Shown here one piece after another: positions 16,007 to 26,267 of a stretch of DNA of 64,000 nt; position 1 is the first letter of the stretch, and each line of letters opens with the position of its first letter. Both the position numbers and the translations under genes were made by a program. The DNA lies in assembly GCA_013416405.1 (NCBI GenBank), contig JACCET010000009.1, positions 62,001-126,000 of the forward strand. Direction: 5' to 3'. The notes under the pieces were generated by a model. The model was given only the letters and a program-made list of their open reading frames with translations, had not been told where the DNA came from and did not search any database. The stretch is from Alcaligenaceae bacterium. GTDB taxonomy: Bacteria > Pseudomonadota > Gammaproteobacteria > Burkholderiales > Burkholderiaceae_B.

Positions 16007-17863
16007 ATGTCAGAACGCCGCTCCATCGCTCAGCTTCCCGATCTGCTGATCAGCCAGATCGCGGCCGGCGAAGTCATTGAGCGCCCCGCGTCGGTACTGA
16101 AAGAACTGCTGGAAAACGCCATCGATGCCGGCGCCCGGGCCATTGAAGTGCGCATGGACGGCGGAGGCATACGCCGCATTTCCGTCAGCGACGATGGCTA
16201 CGGCATCCCCAGACACGAGCTGAAGCTGGCCCTGACACGCCACGCCACGAATAAAATCGGCTCACTCGGTGAGCTTGAGTCTGTCAGCTCCATGGGCTTT
16301 CGCGGCGAGGCACTGGCCTCGGTCGCGTCTGTTGCACGTTTGACGCTGACCTCGCGCACCGCCACAGAGCCCCATGCGTGGCAAATTGACGCCGACCAGG
16401 ATGAGCCTACGGCGGCCTCGGGCTCGATAGGCACGACCATAGATGTGCGCCAACTTTTCGACAACGTGCCCGCCCGGCGCAAGTTCCTGCGTTCCGAACC
16501 CACCGAGTACGGGCATTGCGTCGATGCGCTGGAACGCATTGCGCTGGCCCACCCTCATATTGCCTTTCGGCTGTTCCACAACGACAAGGCCCAGCGCAAC
16601 TGGCGTGCCAGCGAAGTGGGACAGCGCGTACGCGATGTACTGGGTCAGGAATTTACCGATCAAGGCGTGTACGTAGAGCATCAACTGGGCCTGATTTCTG
16701 TGCAAGGCGTTATCACCCGCCCCACCTACGCACGCAGCCGCGCCGACAAGCAATACCTGTACGTCAACGGACGCTACATCAAGGATCGCACGGTATCGCA
16801 TGCCGTGCGCCAGGCCTATGCCGATGTCCTGCACGGAGACAGGCAGCCCGCTTTCGTGCTGTTCCTGTCTATAGACCCGGCCATGGTCGATGTGAATGTA
16901 CACCCCGCCAAGCACGAAGTGCGCTTTCGCGATAGCGGCGCCATACACCGATTTGTCAGCCAGACCCTGACGCAGGCGCTATCCGCCGCAGGAGGGCAGT
17001 CACTGGCCGCCCCCGAGAACGGGCTTGCGGGCCAGCCGCCATCCCCAGATTCGAGCAGCCCGGCCGGCTCAGCCAGCTTCGAACCCGCCTCCCACTCCGC
17101 CGCGAACACGACGGGCCACCAGATCCCGCTGCCCGCATCGTACAGGCCACAACAGCAGCAACAGGCATTCAGCTTGCATAGCCAGACGCCCCAGCATCAG
17201 CAAGACTGGCAGTCGTTGTATCGTCCCCTGGACAACCCTGTCGCAAATACCATTGCAAGCCAGGCAGACGGCGCATACGAATTCCCGCTGGGCATGGCGC
17301 TGGGCCAGCTGCATGGCATATACATTCTTGCCCAGAACCACGCAGGCCTGGTTCTGGTCGACATGCACGCAGCGCATGAACGCGTGGTCTACGAGGAGCT
17401 GAAACTCGCCATGGACGCACAAAGCCTGCCCTGCCAGGAATTGCTGGTACCCGTTGTGTTTGGCGCCACCGAAAAAGACCTGGGCCTGATAGAAGAACAC
17501 GCTCAGACCCTGGCCGACCTGGGCTTGAGCATACGGCCAACCGGCCCGGCGTCCGTGGCCGTGCGGGCTGTTCCCGCGCTGTTGGCCCACGGCGACATCG
17601 AAGCGCTGGCACGCAACGTATTAAGAGACCTGGCCAGCGTGGGCGCCTCTCCGCGCCTTACCGAACAACGCAATGAGCTGCTGTCCACCATGGCCTGTCA
17701 TGGATCGGTGCGGGCCAATCGACGGCTGACCCTGGATGAAATGAACGGCTTGCTGCGGAAAATGGAACAGACCGAGCGTGCAGACCAGTGCAACCATGGC
17801 CGGCCAACCTGGATTCAATGGAAGGTGGGAGAGCTGGACAAGCTCTTCATGCGTGGCCAATGA
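16007..17863 (+). CDS. mutL: DNA mismatch repair protein MutL
   Basis: 618 residues. The GHKL ATPase domain has [26 protein letters not shown] and a transducer region ending near residue 330. A variable Ser/Pro/Gln-rich linker (about 330-430) leads to the C-terminal dimerisation domain. That domain carries [12 protein letters not shown], fitting the metal-dependent endonuclease motif DQHA(X)2E(X)4E with Met for Gln, plus [12 protein letters not shown] and CNHGRPTW. E. coli MutL lacks this motif and relies on MutH; nicking by MutL itself is therefore expected here. The stop overlaps the miaA start (ATGA). Confidence 0.95.
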   Translation: MSERRSIAQLPDLLISQIAAGEVIERPASVLKELLENAIDAGARAIEVRMDGGGIRRISVSDDGYGIPRHELKLALTRHATNKIGSLGELESVSSMGFRGEALASVASVARLTLTSRTATEPHAWQIDADQDEPTAASGSIGTTIDVRQLFDNVPARRKFLRSEPTEYGHCVDALERIALAHPHIAFRLFHNDKAQRNWRASEVGQRVRDVLGQEFTDQGVYVEHQLGLISVQGVITRPTYARSRADKQYLYVNGRYIKDRTVSHAVRQAYADVLHGDRQPAFVLFLSIDPAMVDVNVHPAKHEVRFRDSGAIHRFVSQTLTQALSAAGGQSLAAPENGLAGQPPSPDSSSPAGSASFEPASHSAANTTGHQIPLPASYRPQQQQQAFSLHSQTPQHQQDWQSLYRPLDNPVANTIASQADGAYEFPLGMALGQLHGIYILAQNHAGLVLVDMHAAHERVVYEELKLAMDAQSLPCQELLVPVVFGATEKDLGLIEEHAQTLADLGLSIRPTGPASVAVRAVPALLAHGDIEALARNVLRDLASVGASPRLTEQRNELLSTMACHGSVRANRRLTLDEMNGLLRKMEQTERADQCNHGRPTWIQWKVGELDKLFMRGQ

Positions 17864-18795
17864 CCCTGCCCGTAATCTGCCTGGCCGGCCCGACAGCGGC
17901 TGGAAAAAGCGCGGCCACCCTGGCCCTGGCGCAGCGCTGGCCCATAGAAGTCATCGTGATGGACTCGGCAACCATTTATCGCGGCATGGACATAGGCACC
18001 GCCAAACCCAGCAAGCAGGAACAGGCGACCATGCCGCACCACCTGCTCGATATCCTCGATCCCGTCGAGCGTTATTCCGCAGCCCAATTCCAAAATGATG
18101 CCGGCGAACTGATCAGCCAGATACAAGATCGGGGCAATCTGCCCTTGATTTGCGGGGGCACCATGCTGTATTACAAGGCGCTGCGCGAAGGATTGAACGA
18201 ACTGCCTGCGGCCGATCCCGTCATTCGCGCAGCCATAGACCACGAAGCGCAGGCCTGCGGCTGGCCCGAATTGCACCGTCAACTGTCTGAATTCGACCCC
18301 GTCACAGCCGCCAGACTGGCGCCTAACGACAGCCAGCGCCTGCAGCGAGCCATAGAAATCTATCGTGCCAGCGGCCGCCCCATGTCAGCCTGGCTGACCG
18401 ACGCCCGCCCCAAGCAGGAAAATATGCAGCAGTTTGTCACGCTCAGCCTTGAGCCCTCCGACAGGCTGGCATTGCATGCCCGCATTGCGGCACGCTATCA
18501 CACCATGCTAGAAGAGGGGCTGCTCGAAGAGGTACGCACGCTGCACGCCCGATCCGACTTGGATATTGGATTGCCATCAGTACGGTGCGTAGGCTACAGG
18601 CAGTTATGGGATTACCTGGATGGTCGGGTCAGTGTTGAGCAGGCAATAGAGCAGGCTGTGGCGGCCACGCGGCAATTGGCCAAGCGTCAGTTGACTTGGC
18701 TGCGTTCGCAACCAGAACGCCAGACAGTGGATTGCCTGGCCACCGATGCCACCATGCAGATCGTGGATCGAGTTGCCAGGCAATGGCCGCTATAG
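17860..18795 (+). CDS. miaA: tRNA dimethylallyltransferase MiaA
   Basis: 311 residues from ATG 17860, which overlaps the mutL stop; an earlier in-frame ATG at 17788 lies inside mutL and is not credible. P-loop [41 protein letters not shown] and [16 protein letters not shown] identify the enzyme that adds dimethylallyl to A37 of UNN-decoding tRNAs. Length matches E. coli MiaA (316). The mutL-miaA pair is conserved across proteobacteria. It ends 11 bases before the convergent purM stop. Confidence 0.95.
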   Translation: MTLPVICLAGPTAAGKSAATLALAQRWPIEVIVMDSATIYRGMDIGTAKPSKQEQATMPHHLLDILDPVERYSAAQFQNDAGELISQIQDRGNLPLICGGTMLYYKALREGLNELPAADPVIRAAIDHEAQACGWPELHRQLSEFDPVTAARLAPNDSQRLQRAIEIYRASGRPMSAWLTDARPKQENMQQFVTLSLEPSDRLALHARIAARYHTMLEEGLLEEVRTLHARSDLDIGLPSVRCVGYRQLWDYLDGRVSVEQAIEQAVAATRQLAKRQLTWLRSQPERQTVDCLATDATMQIVDRVARQWPL

Positions 18796-18806
18796 ACGAT
18801 GCGGAT

Positions 18807-19859
18807 TCAGACCACTATGGTTTGCGGTGCGTCAGCGCCCTGCTGCTCGGTAATTTCACCCAGTTGGCTAACCTGTTCACCATGAGCGGTAAGTGTTGCC
18901 GTGACCGCATCAGCTTGATCGGCCGGTACGATAATGACCATACCGATACCGCAATTGAATACGCGGTGCATTTCGGCATCGGCCACGCCGCCGTTTTGCT
19001 GCAGCCAGGTGAACAGCTCGGGCATGGTCCAGGCGTCACGATGCAAGCGCGCCGAAAAGCCGGGCTGCAGAATACGCGGCACATTGTCCAGCAGACCGCC
19101 GCCGGTAATATGCGCCAGGCCCTTGATGGCCGGGCCATGTTCAGCAATGGCAGCCAATACCGACTTGACATAGATACGGGTGGGTGCCATGACTACGTCT
19201 TCGATGGGACGGCCGCCAAGTTCTTGGCCAGGCCGGGCATTCGCATGAGTAAGAATCTTGCGCAGCAGCGAAAATCCGTTGGAATGCGCGCCACTGGAGG
19301 CCAGGCCCAGCACCACATCGCCGACTGCAATGGATTTGCCATCGATAATGAGCGACTTTTCAACCGCCCCGACTGCAAAGCCGGCCAAGTCATATTCGCC
19401 ATCCGGGTACATGCCGGGCATTTCGGCGGTTTCGCCGCCAATCAGCGCACACCCCGCCAGCTCACAACCCTTGGCAATACCGCCCACCACACTGGCCGCC
19501 GTATCGACCGACAGCTTGCCGCAGGCGAAATAATCAAGAAAATACAGGGGTTCCGCACCCTGAACCAGAATATCGTTGACACTCATGGCGACCAGGTCTA
19601 TGCCCACGGTGTCGTGGCGATTCCATTCGAACGCCAGCCGCAGCTTGGTACCGACGCCGTCGGTGCCAGACACCAGCACGGGTTCTTTCAGGTGGCGCGG
19701 CACTTCAAAAAGTGCGCCAAACCCCCCAATTCCGGCCATGACACCAGCCCTCATGGTCTTGGCAGCCAAAGGTTTGATACGATCGACCAGCGCCTCGCCG
19801 GCATCAATATCGACACCTGCATCACGATAGGTCAGGGAGGCGGAATGTTTGTTTGTCAT
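18807..19859 (-). CDS. purM: Phosphoribosylformylglycinamidine cyclo-ligase PurM (AIR synthetase)
   Basis: 350 residues. [20 protein letters not shown] at the N-terminus, [15 protein letters not shown] (ATP-binding), [27 protein letters not shown] and [12 protein letters not shown] are hallmark PurM motifs. It closes the imidazole ring of FGAM to AIR in purine synthesis. Single gene on the minus strand, convergent with miaA and divergent from hda across 116 bases. Confidence 0.96.
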   Translation of the reverse strand: MTNKHSASLTYRDAGVDIDAGEALVDRIKPLAAKTMRAGVMAGIGGFGALFEVPRHLKEPVLVSGTDGVGTKLRLAFEWNRHDTVGIDLVAMSVNDILVQGAEPLYFLDYFACGKLSVDTAASVVGGIAKGCELAGCALIGGETAEMPGMYPDGEYDLAGFAVGAVEKSLIIDGKSIAVGDVVLGLASSGAHSNGFSLLRKILTHANARPGQELGGRPIEDVVMAPTRIYVKSVLAAIAEHGPAIKGLAHITGGGLLDNVPRILQPGFSARLHRDAWTMPELFTWLQQNGGVADAEMHRVFNCGIGMVIIVPADQADAVTATLTAHGEQVSQLGEITEQQGADAPQTIVV

Positions 19860-19975
19860 GAGAAATGCCGTGGGATATGCAAGAATTGCGTGTTTAATGA
19901 ATTACCAAGGCTTGATTTTACGATGAATACGGCTGACATTACCGCAATGGGCGGCTATCAGGTTCCGGACGGCCC

Positions 19976-20686
19976 ATGACACAGCAACTGATACTGGATC
20001 TTTTGCCCCCCTCGCCCCCCTCGCTGGACAATTTCGTGGCGGGGGCCAACGAAGCCGCCGTGCAGGCATTACGAGACTGCGGGCCAGGCAGGGCCGTCTA
20101 TTTGTGGGGCCCTCCGGGGGCCGGACGCACGCATCTGCTGCAGTCCATGGCCTCGAGCCCCGTAACACGCTACTTCCAACCAAGCGAGCACGCACAGTCC
20201 TTACGTGAGATTGCAAACGCCGATACACTGACCCACAAGCTGATTGCCATCGACAATATCGAAAGCCTGGACGCCGATTGGCAGGCTGCGCTGTTTGCCC
20301 TGTACAATCGTTGGCGCGAGGCCGCCTCGAGCGCTCATCAGGGCTTTGCGCTGGTATTGGCAGGCAACCGGGCACCACTGGCCATGCCGCTGCGCGAAGA
20401 CTTGCGCACACGCTTGGGCTGGGACTTGGTATTTCGGCTAGAGCAGCTTTCCGACGAAGACCGAGCTCAGGCGCTGCTTGCCAGGGCCACCGACAGAGGC
20501 CTGCAGCTTGCTCCCGAAGTCATTAACTGGGTACTGACTCACTACACCCGCGATATGCGGCACCTGAGCGCGCTGCTCGATGCGCTTGACCGCTACTCGC
20601 TTGAACGCCACCGGGCAATTACACTGCCCTTGCTAAAGGAACTGCTGGCTTCCGGCCAGCCTGACCAACATTCCAATAACTCATGA
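19976..20686 (+). CDS. hda: DnaA regulatory inactivator Hda
   Basis: 236 residues (E. coli Hda 233). It starts with the clamp-binding type N-terminus QQLILDLLPPSPPSLDNFV, then WGPPGAGRTHLLQS, the Walker A form with Arg typical of Hda/DnaA relatives, LIAIDNIESLDADWQAALFALYNRWRE (Walker B) and a sensor region LREDLRTRLGWDLVFRLE. With the DNA-loaded sliding clamp it stimulates ATP hydrolysis by DnaA to prevent re-initiation. Divergent from purM, as in many betaproteobacteria, and overlaps the following HAD gene by 4 bases. Confidence 0.94.
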   Translation: MTQQLILDLLPPSPPSLDNFVAGANEAAVQALRDCGPGRAVYLWGPPGAGRTHLLQSMASSPVTRYFQPSEHAQSLREIANADTLTHKLIAIDNIESLDADWQAALFALYNRWREAASSAHQGFALVLAGNRAPLAMPLREDLRTRLGWDLVFRLEQLSDEDRAQALLARATDRGLQLAPEVINWVLTHYTRDMRHLSALLDALDRYSLERHRAITLPLLKELLASGQPDQHSNNS

Positions 20687-21384
20687 TGCCCACAAAACGC
20701 CTGGCCCTGTTTGATCTTGATCACACCTTGCTTCCTTTGGATAGCGATTATCAATGGGCCGACTTCCTGGCCCGCACAGGCCGGGCCGGCGACCCCGCCC
20801 AGGCGCAACGGCGCAACGACGAGCTGATGGAGCTCTACAACGCCGGCAACCTGACGGCCGAACGCGCCGCCGAATTCATGCTGGGCCTGCTCAGCAATGC
20901 AAGCATGACCGAACTGGCGCAATGGCATGAAGCCTTTATGGCTGAAGTCATCCGCCCGGCCATACTGCCCATAGCGCAAGATCTGGTTCAGCAGCATATT
21001 GCCCAGGGTGATCTGTGCGCTATCGTTACGGCCACCAATGAATTCGTTACCGCGCCCATCGCCCGTGCCTTCGGCATTCCGCATCTGATCGCCACCGTCC
21101 CGGAAATTCGCGATGGCCGCTATACCGGCAAGATTCAGGGCGTGCCCAGCTTTCAGGCGGGCAAGGTCGTGCGCGTGAATGCATGGCTGAACGACATGGG
21201 CACCAAGTTATCAGACTTCGAGGCCTCTTATTTCTACAGCGACTCGCCCAACGATCTGCCTTTGCTCGAGGTGGTGACCCACCCCATTGCCGCCAACCCC
21301 AACCCCGTGTTGCGGCAACTGGCGTGCGAACGCGGCTGGATCACACTCGACCTGTTCAAGGACATGCAAGACGCAAAGTCTTAA
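20683..21384 (+). CDS. HAD-IB family hydrolase (SerB-like)
   Basis: 233 residues. The nucleophile motif is FDLDHTLLPLDSDYQWADFL (DxDxT), motif II is IVTATNEF, and motif IV is YFYSDSPNDLPLL. These place it in subfamily IB, near phosphoserine phosphatase and histidinol-phosphatase-like enzymes. It would hydrolyse a small phosphomonoester in the cytoplasm; the substrate cannot be read from the sequence. It overlaps the hda stop and is followed 12 bases later by pcnB. Confidence 0.9.
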   Translation: MMPTKRLALFDLDHTLLPLDSDYQWADFLARTGRAGDPAQAQRRNDELMELYNAGNLTAERAAEFMLGLLSNASMTELAQWHEAFMAEVIRPAILPIAQDLVQQHIAQGDLCAIVTATNEFVTAPIARAFGIPHLIATVPEIRDGRYTGKIQGVPSFQAGKVVRVNAWLNDMGTKLSDFEASYFYSDSPNDLPLLEVVTHPIAANPNPVLRQLACERGWITLDLFKDMQDAKS

Positions 21385-21396
21385 AATACCGCCACC

Positions 21397-22758
21397 ATGC
21401 TTAAAGAAACAATAAAAAACTTTGTAAGCCGCCTGTTTGCCGCGCCCCCCGATGTTCCGGAACGTTTTTCGCGCGACAAGCACGGCATTGATCGCCGCAA
21501 CGTCTCGCGCCATGCCATCAAGGTATGCGAAGTGCTCCGTGCCGAAGGCTACGACGCGTTTATCGTGGGCGGCGCCGTACGCGACCTGATCGTGGGCCTG
21601 GAGCCCAAAGACTTCGATGTCGCCACCAATGCCACCCCCAACCAGATCCGTCCGCTGTTTCGGCGCGCACGCATCATAGGCAAGCGGTTTCAATTGGTGC
21701 ACGTGGTCTTCGGCCAGGAAATCATAGAAACCTCCACTTTTCGTGCCAGCGCATCCAGCGACGAACATACCGATGAGCACGGCCGCATACTGCGCGACAA
21801 CCTGTTCGGCTCACAGGAAGAAGACGCCGCCCGCCGCGACTTTACCTTGAACGCCCTGTATTACGACCCCATCAACGAAGAAGTCCTGGACTATCATCGT
21901 GGCGTACCCGACCTGAAGAACCGGGTGGTACGCATGATAGGCGACCCCGAAAAGCGCTATCGTGAAGATCCGGTGCGCATGCTGCGCGCGCTGCGTTTTG
22001 CCGCCAAGCTGAACGGCACCATAGACCCGGCCACCCGCGCGCCCATCTCTGAACTATCCGAGCTGATCGAGCATGTGCCTTCATCGCGATTGTTCGATGA
22101 AACGCTCAAGCTGCTGACCTGCGGCCACGCCATGGACTGCTTGCGCCAACTGCAGGCCTTTGAGCTGCACAAAGGCTTGCTGCCTCTGATCGATGTGGTT
22201 TTTCAGGAAGAAGGCGGAGAGCAGTTTATTGAGCTCGCCCTTGCGCGTACCGATGCCCGGGTGCGTGCCGGCAAAACAATCAGCCCCAGCTTTCTGTTTG
22301 CCGCCCTGCTCTGGAAGCTGGTCAACAAGCGCTGGCAGGCCCTATGCGCCGAAGGCGAACATCCGGCGCAAGCGCTCATGCAGGCCGCCGACACCGTCGT
22401 GGAAGCGCAAACCCGCAAGCTGGCCATACAGCGACGCTTTCAGGCCGATATGCGGGAAATCTGGTTTATGCAGGCGCGCTTTGAGCGCATCAATGCCAAG
22501 GCGATCTGGCGCATGTTGGAGCAACCGCGCTTCAGGGCGGCCGTCGACTTCCTGCAGTTACGCGCAGAAGCCCGCGAAGTCGACAGCGTACAGGCCCAGT
22601 GGTGGATGGATCTGGCCAATGCCGACCACGCCTTGCGTGGCGAAATGATAGAAAGCTACCAGACCCAGCAGCGAGGCAGCCATCCGGCCGGTGCCAAACG
22701 CAGGCGACGTCCCCGCAAACGACCCGCCACACAAGCAGTCAGCACACCGCAAGCATGA
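21397..22758 (+). CDS. pcnB: Poly(A) polymerase I PcnB
   Basis: 453 residues (E. coli 465). The class II nucleotidyltransferase motif FIVGGAVRDLIVGLEPKDFDVATNATP (about residues 49-75) holds the catalytic aspartates; RRDFTLNALYYDP, VVRMIGDPEKRYREDPVRMLRALRFAAKL follow. The basic C-terminal tail (KRRRRPRKRPATQ) distinguishes PcnB from CCA-adding enzyme. It adds 3' poly(A) to RNA to promote decay. Its stop overlaps the folK start (ATGA), the classic pcnB-folK coupling. Confidence 0.95.
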   Translation: MLKETIKNFVSRLFAAPPDVPERFSRDKHGIDRRNVSRHAIKVCEVLRAEGYDAFIVGGAVRDLIVGLEPKDFDVATNATPNQIRPLFRRARIIGKRFQLVHVVFGQEIIETSTFRASASSDEHTDEHGRILRDNLFGSQEEDAARRDFTLNALYYDPINEEVLDYHRGVPDLKNRVVRMIGDPEKRYREDPVRMLRALRFAAKLNGTIDPATRAPISELSELIEHVPSSRLFDETLKLLTCGHAMDCLRQLQAFELHKGLLPLIDVVFQEEGGEQFIELALARTDARVRAGKTISPSFLFAALLWKLVNKRWQALCAEGEHPAQALMQAADTVVEAQTRKLAIQRRFQADMREIWFMQARFERINAKAIWRMLEQPRFRAAVDFLQLRAEAREVDSVQAQWWMDLANADHALRGEMIESYQTQQRGSHPAGAKRRRRPRKRPATQAVSTPQA

Positions 22759-23243
22759 TCAAGGCCTGCATAGGCCTGGGCGCCAACCTGGGAGAAGCGC
22801 TTGCCAGCCTGCAGCAGGCGGCGCATGAGCTTGCCGCCACCCCCGGTATTACGGGACTCAGGCTATCGCGGTTTTATCGCAGCGCACCTGTAGACGCCAC
22901 AGGCCCGGACTACGTGAACGCCGTCGCGGAAATAGACACCCTCCTGTCGGCGGATGCGCTTTTAGACATTTTGCAGAAAATAGAAAACCAGCACGGACGA
23001 CTGCGACCCTATCGCAATGCCCCACGCACGCTGGATCTGGATCTGCTGTTGTACGGCGATCTAACCATAGACACCCCCCGGTTGACCGTGCCGCACCCGC
23101 GCATGCACGAGCGCGCATTTGTACTGCGCCCCCTGCAAGAACTCAGGCCCACGCTGCACTTGCGCCAAAGTTCGCTGCAGACATTGCTGCAAGCCTGTTC
23201 AGACCAAGCGCTGGAGCTAGTTCCCGGCCAGCACCAACCCTGA
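22755..23243 (+). CDS. folK: 2-amino-4-hydroxy-6-hydroxymethyldihydropteridine pyrophosphokinase FolK
   Basis: 162 residues from ATG 22755 (longer in-frame starts lie inside pcnB). IGLGANLGEALASLQQA, FYRSAPV, GPDYVNAVAEIDT, GRLRPYRNAPRTLDLDLLLYGD and the C-terminal VPHPRMHERAFVLRPL are the family signature. It pyrophosphorylates the pterin ahead of dihydropteroate synthase in folate synthesis. It ends the hda operon; a small 8-bp stem hairpin (23239-23260) covers its stop and that of the convergent gene. Confidence 0.96.
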   Translation: MIKACIGLGANLGEALASLQQAAHELAATPGITGLRLSRFYRSAPVDATGPDYVNAVAEIDTLLSADALLDILQKIENQHGRLRPYRNAPRTLDLDLLLYGDLTIDTPRLTVPHPRMHERAFVLRPLQELRPTLHLRQSSLQTLLQACSDQALELVPGQHQP

Positions 23244-23260
23244 CTCGCGCATGAGTCAGG
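23239..23260. terminator. Short hairpin at convergent gene ends
   Basis: CCTGACTC (23239-23246) and GAGTCAGG (23253-23260) form an 8-bp stem with a six-base loop, covering the stop codons of folK (plus) and the CitE-like gene (minus). No T-run is present, so it may only stabilise the 3' ends. Confidence 0.4.
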
Positions 23261-24071
23261 CGCTTGCCAGTATGCGCCGCGCCCGCTCGATAACGGGTGC
23301 ATCCACCATCTTGCCATCCAGTTGGAACGCCAGGGAACCGGTGGAATCGGCCATGTCGACAACGCGTTTGGCCCAATCCCTTTCAGCGCCCGTGGGCGCA
23401 AAAGCCGCATGTATGACAGAAATCTGTCTGGGATGTATGCACAGCATGCCGCCAAAACCCATGTCGCGCACCTGGTTTGCAACGGCTGCCAAGCCTTCGT
23501 CATCGGAAAAATTCGGATAGACCCCATCGATAGGGGCCTGCAACCCGTGCGCCGCGCTGAACAACAGAATCCGGCAACGTATATGATCCAGCAAAATACG
23601 GGCACCAGCCGTGTCGGGCACTGTTCCGGTTTCCAGCATCATATCCAGACTGCCAAAAGACAGGCGCTCCACGCCAGGCGCACCGGCAATTTCAGCAAGT
23701 GCCAGGACGCCACGCGGGCTTTCTACGATAGGAAGCACGGGCTTGCCGGTATCGACCACTCGCTTTACCTGCTGGGCCGACTCGGCCTTGGGTAAGACCA
23801 CGGCCCGCACCGACGGCAAGGCGGCACAAACAGCAAGGTCTTCTTCAAACCAGGAAGTCGTTGCGTCATTGATGCGCACAAGCATGGTGGCCTGAGGGTT
23901 GGCTTGCGCAAATTCACGCAAGTTATTACGGGCCTGTTCCTTCAGCGGATGCTCGACCGCATCTTCAAGATCAATAATGACTGCCTCGGCACCGGCAGCC
24001 AAAGCCTTGGCAAAGCGTTCGGGACGCGTGGCCGGAACGAAAAGCGCCGCCCTGATGGGTGCTTGCATCAA
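23256..24071 (-). CDS. HpcH/HpaI aldolase/CitE-like CoA-ester lyase
   Basis: 271 residues. ALFVPATRPERFAKALAAGAEAVIIDLEDAVE is the CitE-type N-terminus; LVRINDATT carries the CoA/carboxylate Arg, and VESPRGV and FGSLDMM the metal-binding Glu and Asp. The family cleaves citryl-, malyl-, methylmalyl- or citramalyl-CoA to acetyl-CoA and an oxoacid. Its start overlaps the CaiB-like stop by 4 bases and it ends a three-gene operon with CoA-transferase and MaoC-like hydratase. By analogy with itaconate degradation (Ict-Ich-Ccl), citramalyl-CoA lyase, giving acetyl-CoA and pyruvate, is a plausible activity but not proven. Confidence 0.88.
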   Translation of the reverse strand: MMQAPIRAALFVPATRPERFAKALAAGAEAVIIDLEDAVEHPLKEQARNNLREFAQANPQATMLVRINDATTSWFEEDLAVCAALPSVRAVVLPKAESAQQVKRVVDTGKPVLPIVESPRGVLALAEIAGAPGVERLSFGSLDMMLETGTVPDTAGARILLDHIRCRILLFSAAHGLQAPIDGVYPNFSDDEGLAAVANQVRDMGFGGMLCIHPRQISVIHAAFAPTGAERDWAKRVVDMADSTGSLAFQLDGKMVDAPVIERARRILASA

Positions 24072-25297
24072 ATTACCCCTTCCTTAACGAATGTCTGTAT
24101 TTGTTGTTCGGTATAGCCCAGCTCTGCCAGCAGCGACTGAGAATGCTCGCCCAGCGCCGGTATCTTATCCATGCGAGCCGAGAATGACGAGTTCGTGGCA
24201 GGCGGAATCAAGGCCGGCAAGGGCCCCGCGCTGCTGTCGATAGTGCGCCAGCGCTGTCGCGCGGCCAATTGCGGGTGGGCCCAGACATCGCGCATGGTAT
24301 TGACGCTGGCATTGGCTATGCCGGCGGCCTCTAGCCTTGCAATGACCTCGGTGCGCGACAACGAAGCAAAAGCGGTCACGATCAGCACACGCAAGGTCTC
24401 TTTATTGGCAACACGCAAGCTGTTGGTGTTGAACCTGTGGTCGCTGGCCAGTTCCGGTTGCTGCAGCACCGTTGTGCAAAAAGCCGCCCATTCACGCTCG
24501 TTCTGCAGGCCCAGCATGACTTCGCTGCCGTCGCCGGACGGGAAAGGGCCGTAGGGATAAATGGTGGCGTGCGAGGCGCCGGCGCGCGGTGGCGGCTCTG
24601 CCCCGTCAAATGCGTAGTACAGAGGAAAGCTCATCCATTCGACCGTGCTCTCGAGCATGGAAACATCAATACGGCTGCCCACGCCTGTGCGCCCGCGCAG
24701 GAGCAAGGCCGACAATATGCTGCTGTAGGCATACATGCCAGCGGAAATATCCGCCATCGAGCATCCGGCCTTGGCCGGGCTTTGTGGATCGCCCGTGACC
24801 GATAAGAAGCCGCTTTCGCTTTGTATGAGCAAGTCGTAGGCCTTCTTGTCTTGATACGGCCCACCTTCCCCATAGCCCGAAATATCGCAAACTATCAGGC
24901 GCGGATTCTTTTCATGCAATGCCTCGAACGACAACCCCAGGCGGGCGGCCGCACCCGGCGCCAGATTCTGAACCAGCACATCAGCCTGCTCCAGCAGTTG
25001 CTCAAGCACGTTGGCCGCATCCGGATGCTTAAGATCCAGGGTAAGGCTCTCTTTGGAGCGATTGGTCCAGACAAAATGAGACGCCAGGCCCTTGACGCGC
25101 TCATCGTACTTGCGGGCAAAGTCCCCCACGCCTGGGCGTTCGATCTTGATGACGCGCGCGCCCATGTCGGCCAGTTGGCGGGTGCAAAACGGTGCCGCGA
25201 TGGCGTGCTCAAGACTGATGACGGTAATCCCGTCGAGCGGGCGCGGCGCGGCGGCTTGCTCTTGCGCAACGTCGTTATCTTTATGACCGATATTCAT
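24068..25297 (-). CDS. CaiB/BaiF family CoA-transferase
   Basis: 409 residues. PLDGITVISLEHAIAAPFCTRQLADMGARVIKIE is the family III start, and the catalytic Asp appears in GCSMADISAGMYAYSSIL (about residue 180). LARLGLSFEALHEKNPRLIVCDISGYG also fits. It moves CoA between acyl-CoA (often succinyl-CoA) and a free acid. It overlaps both neighbours by 4 bases (MaoC-like before, CitE-like after), so all three proteins serve one pathway; activation of a C5 dicarboxylate such as itaconate or citramalate is inferred from the set. Confidence 0.9.
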   Translation of the reverse strand: MNIGHKDNDVAQEQAAAPRPLDGITVISLEHAIAAPFCTRQLADMGARVIKIERPGVGDFARKYDERVKGLASHFVWTNRSKESLTLDLKHPDAANVLEQLLEQADVLVQNLAPGAAARLGLSFEALHEKNPRLIVCDISGYGEGGPYQDKKAYDLLIQSESGFLSVTGDPQSPAKAGCSMADISAGMYAYSSILSALLLRGRTGVGSRIDVSMLESTVEWMSFPLYYAFDGAEPPPRAGASHATIYPYGPFPSGDGSEVMLGLQNEREWAAFCTTVLQQPELASDHRFNTNSLRVANKETLRVLIVTAFASLSRTEVIARLEAAGIANASVNTMRDVWAHPQLAARQRWRTIDSSAGPLPALIPPATNSSFSARMDKIPALGEHSQSLLAELGYTEQQIQTFVKEGVI

Positions 25298-26124
25298 GAC
25301 TTAAACCTCAATTCAGCCTGATGCGCCAGGGTGCCGTCCTGCTCTGCCCACAACTGGGCCACACCGTCTTCAGCCAATACGCCTTGCACATTAAAGGGCT
25401 TGGGTGAAACCAGCGGACGCAAGCCACGATACGACAGCGACACAGGTGTCTTGTCGGGATGGGCGCGCGTAAAGGCACGGCACATCAGGGTTGCTATCAT
25501 GGGGCCGTGCACAACCAGGCCCGGATAGCCTTCCTCTTGCGTGGTGTATGGGTGATCGTAATGAATGCGATGCCCGTTGAAGGTGATCGCGGAATAGCGG
25601 AACAGCATGATGGGGCTGGGCTCTATGGTTTCGCTCCATTGCGATGCCGGTGTTGGCGTGCTGCCCTGCAGCTTGGGTGGGCTGGGCTCGCGATAGACGA
25701 TGTCCTGCTCTTCCGAGATGCACAGGGCACCGTCCTGGGAATACTCGTGCTTGACGGTCACAAACAACAACTTGCCCGTGCTGCCGGTTTTTTCCTTGGC
25801 CGCCAGGATGGTGGATGTCTTGTGTGCCTTGCTGCCCACCCGCAAAGGCTGCAGAAAGCTCACGCGCCCACCGGCCCACATGCGATTGCGGTTATCGGCC
25901 GGCGGCAAAAAACCACCGCGCTTGGGATGACCGTCAGTGCCGATCTCGTCGTAGGGAAGGCCCGTCACAAATAGACCCCATTGCCACAGCAGAGGCAATG
26001 GCGCTCCGGGCACGGGCGCCGGCATATCAAGCGTAAGGGCAATTTTCTGTATATGCCCGATATCAAGATTGTCTTCGCCGCTTTCCTTGCGCCCTATCCA
26101 CGCGTCCAGGCCCGGTGTCGTCAT
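25294..26124 (-). CDS. MaoC-like acyl-CoA hydratase/dehydratase (mesaconyl/itaconyl-CoA hydratase type)
   Basis: 276 residues from ATG 26124, which has a GGGGA ribosome site; the open frame to 26157 adds an unsupported leader. The double hotdog shows an N-terminal FAS1-type half (GGFLPPADNRNRMWAGGRVSF) and a C-terminal half with NGHRIHYDHPYTTQEEGYPGLVVHGP, the catalytic hydratase-2 region. Such proteins hydrate mesaconyl-, itaconyl- or similar enoyl-CoAs. First gene of the operon with the CaiB-like and CitE-like genes. Confidence 0.85.
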   Translation of the reverse strand: MTTPGLDAWIGRKESGEDNLDIGHIQKIALTLDMPAPVPGAPLPLLWQWGLFVTGLPYDEIGTDGHPKRGGFLPPADNRNRMWAGGRVSFLQPLRVGSKAHKTSTILAAKEKTGSTGKLLFVTVKHEYSQDGALCISEEQDIVYREPSPPKLQGSTPTPASQWSETIEPSPIMLFRYSAITFNGHRIHYDHPYTTQEEGYPGLVVHGPMIATLMCRAFTRAHPDKTPVSLSYRGLRPLVSPKPFNVQGVLAEDGVAQLWAEQDGTLAHQAELRFKS

Positions 26125-26267
26125 GATTTTCCCCAAATTAATATCAATACAAACCATAGCTTGCCAGTTGACCGGCTATTTTTGAATTAGTTTTTGGATA
26201 AGACCTGGTTTACATATGCCAAACAATGCAAGGCCAGCGGCCGGACCTGCCGCCCGGCCAGCCGGCT

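Noticed and set aside
18696-19979. Open frame of about 427 residues opposite purM
   Set aside because: It overlaps the miaA end and all of purM; no motif or ribosome site.
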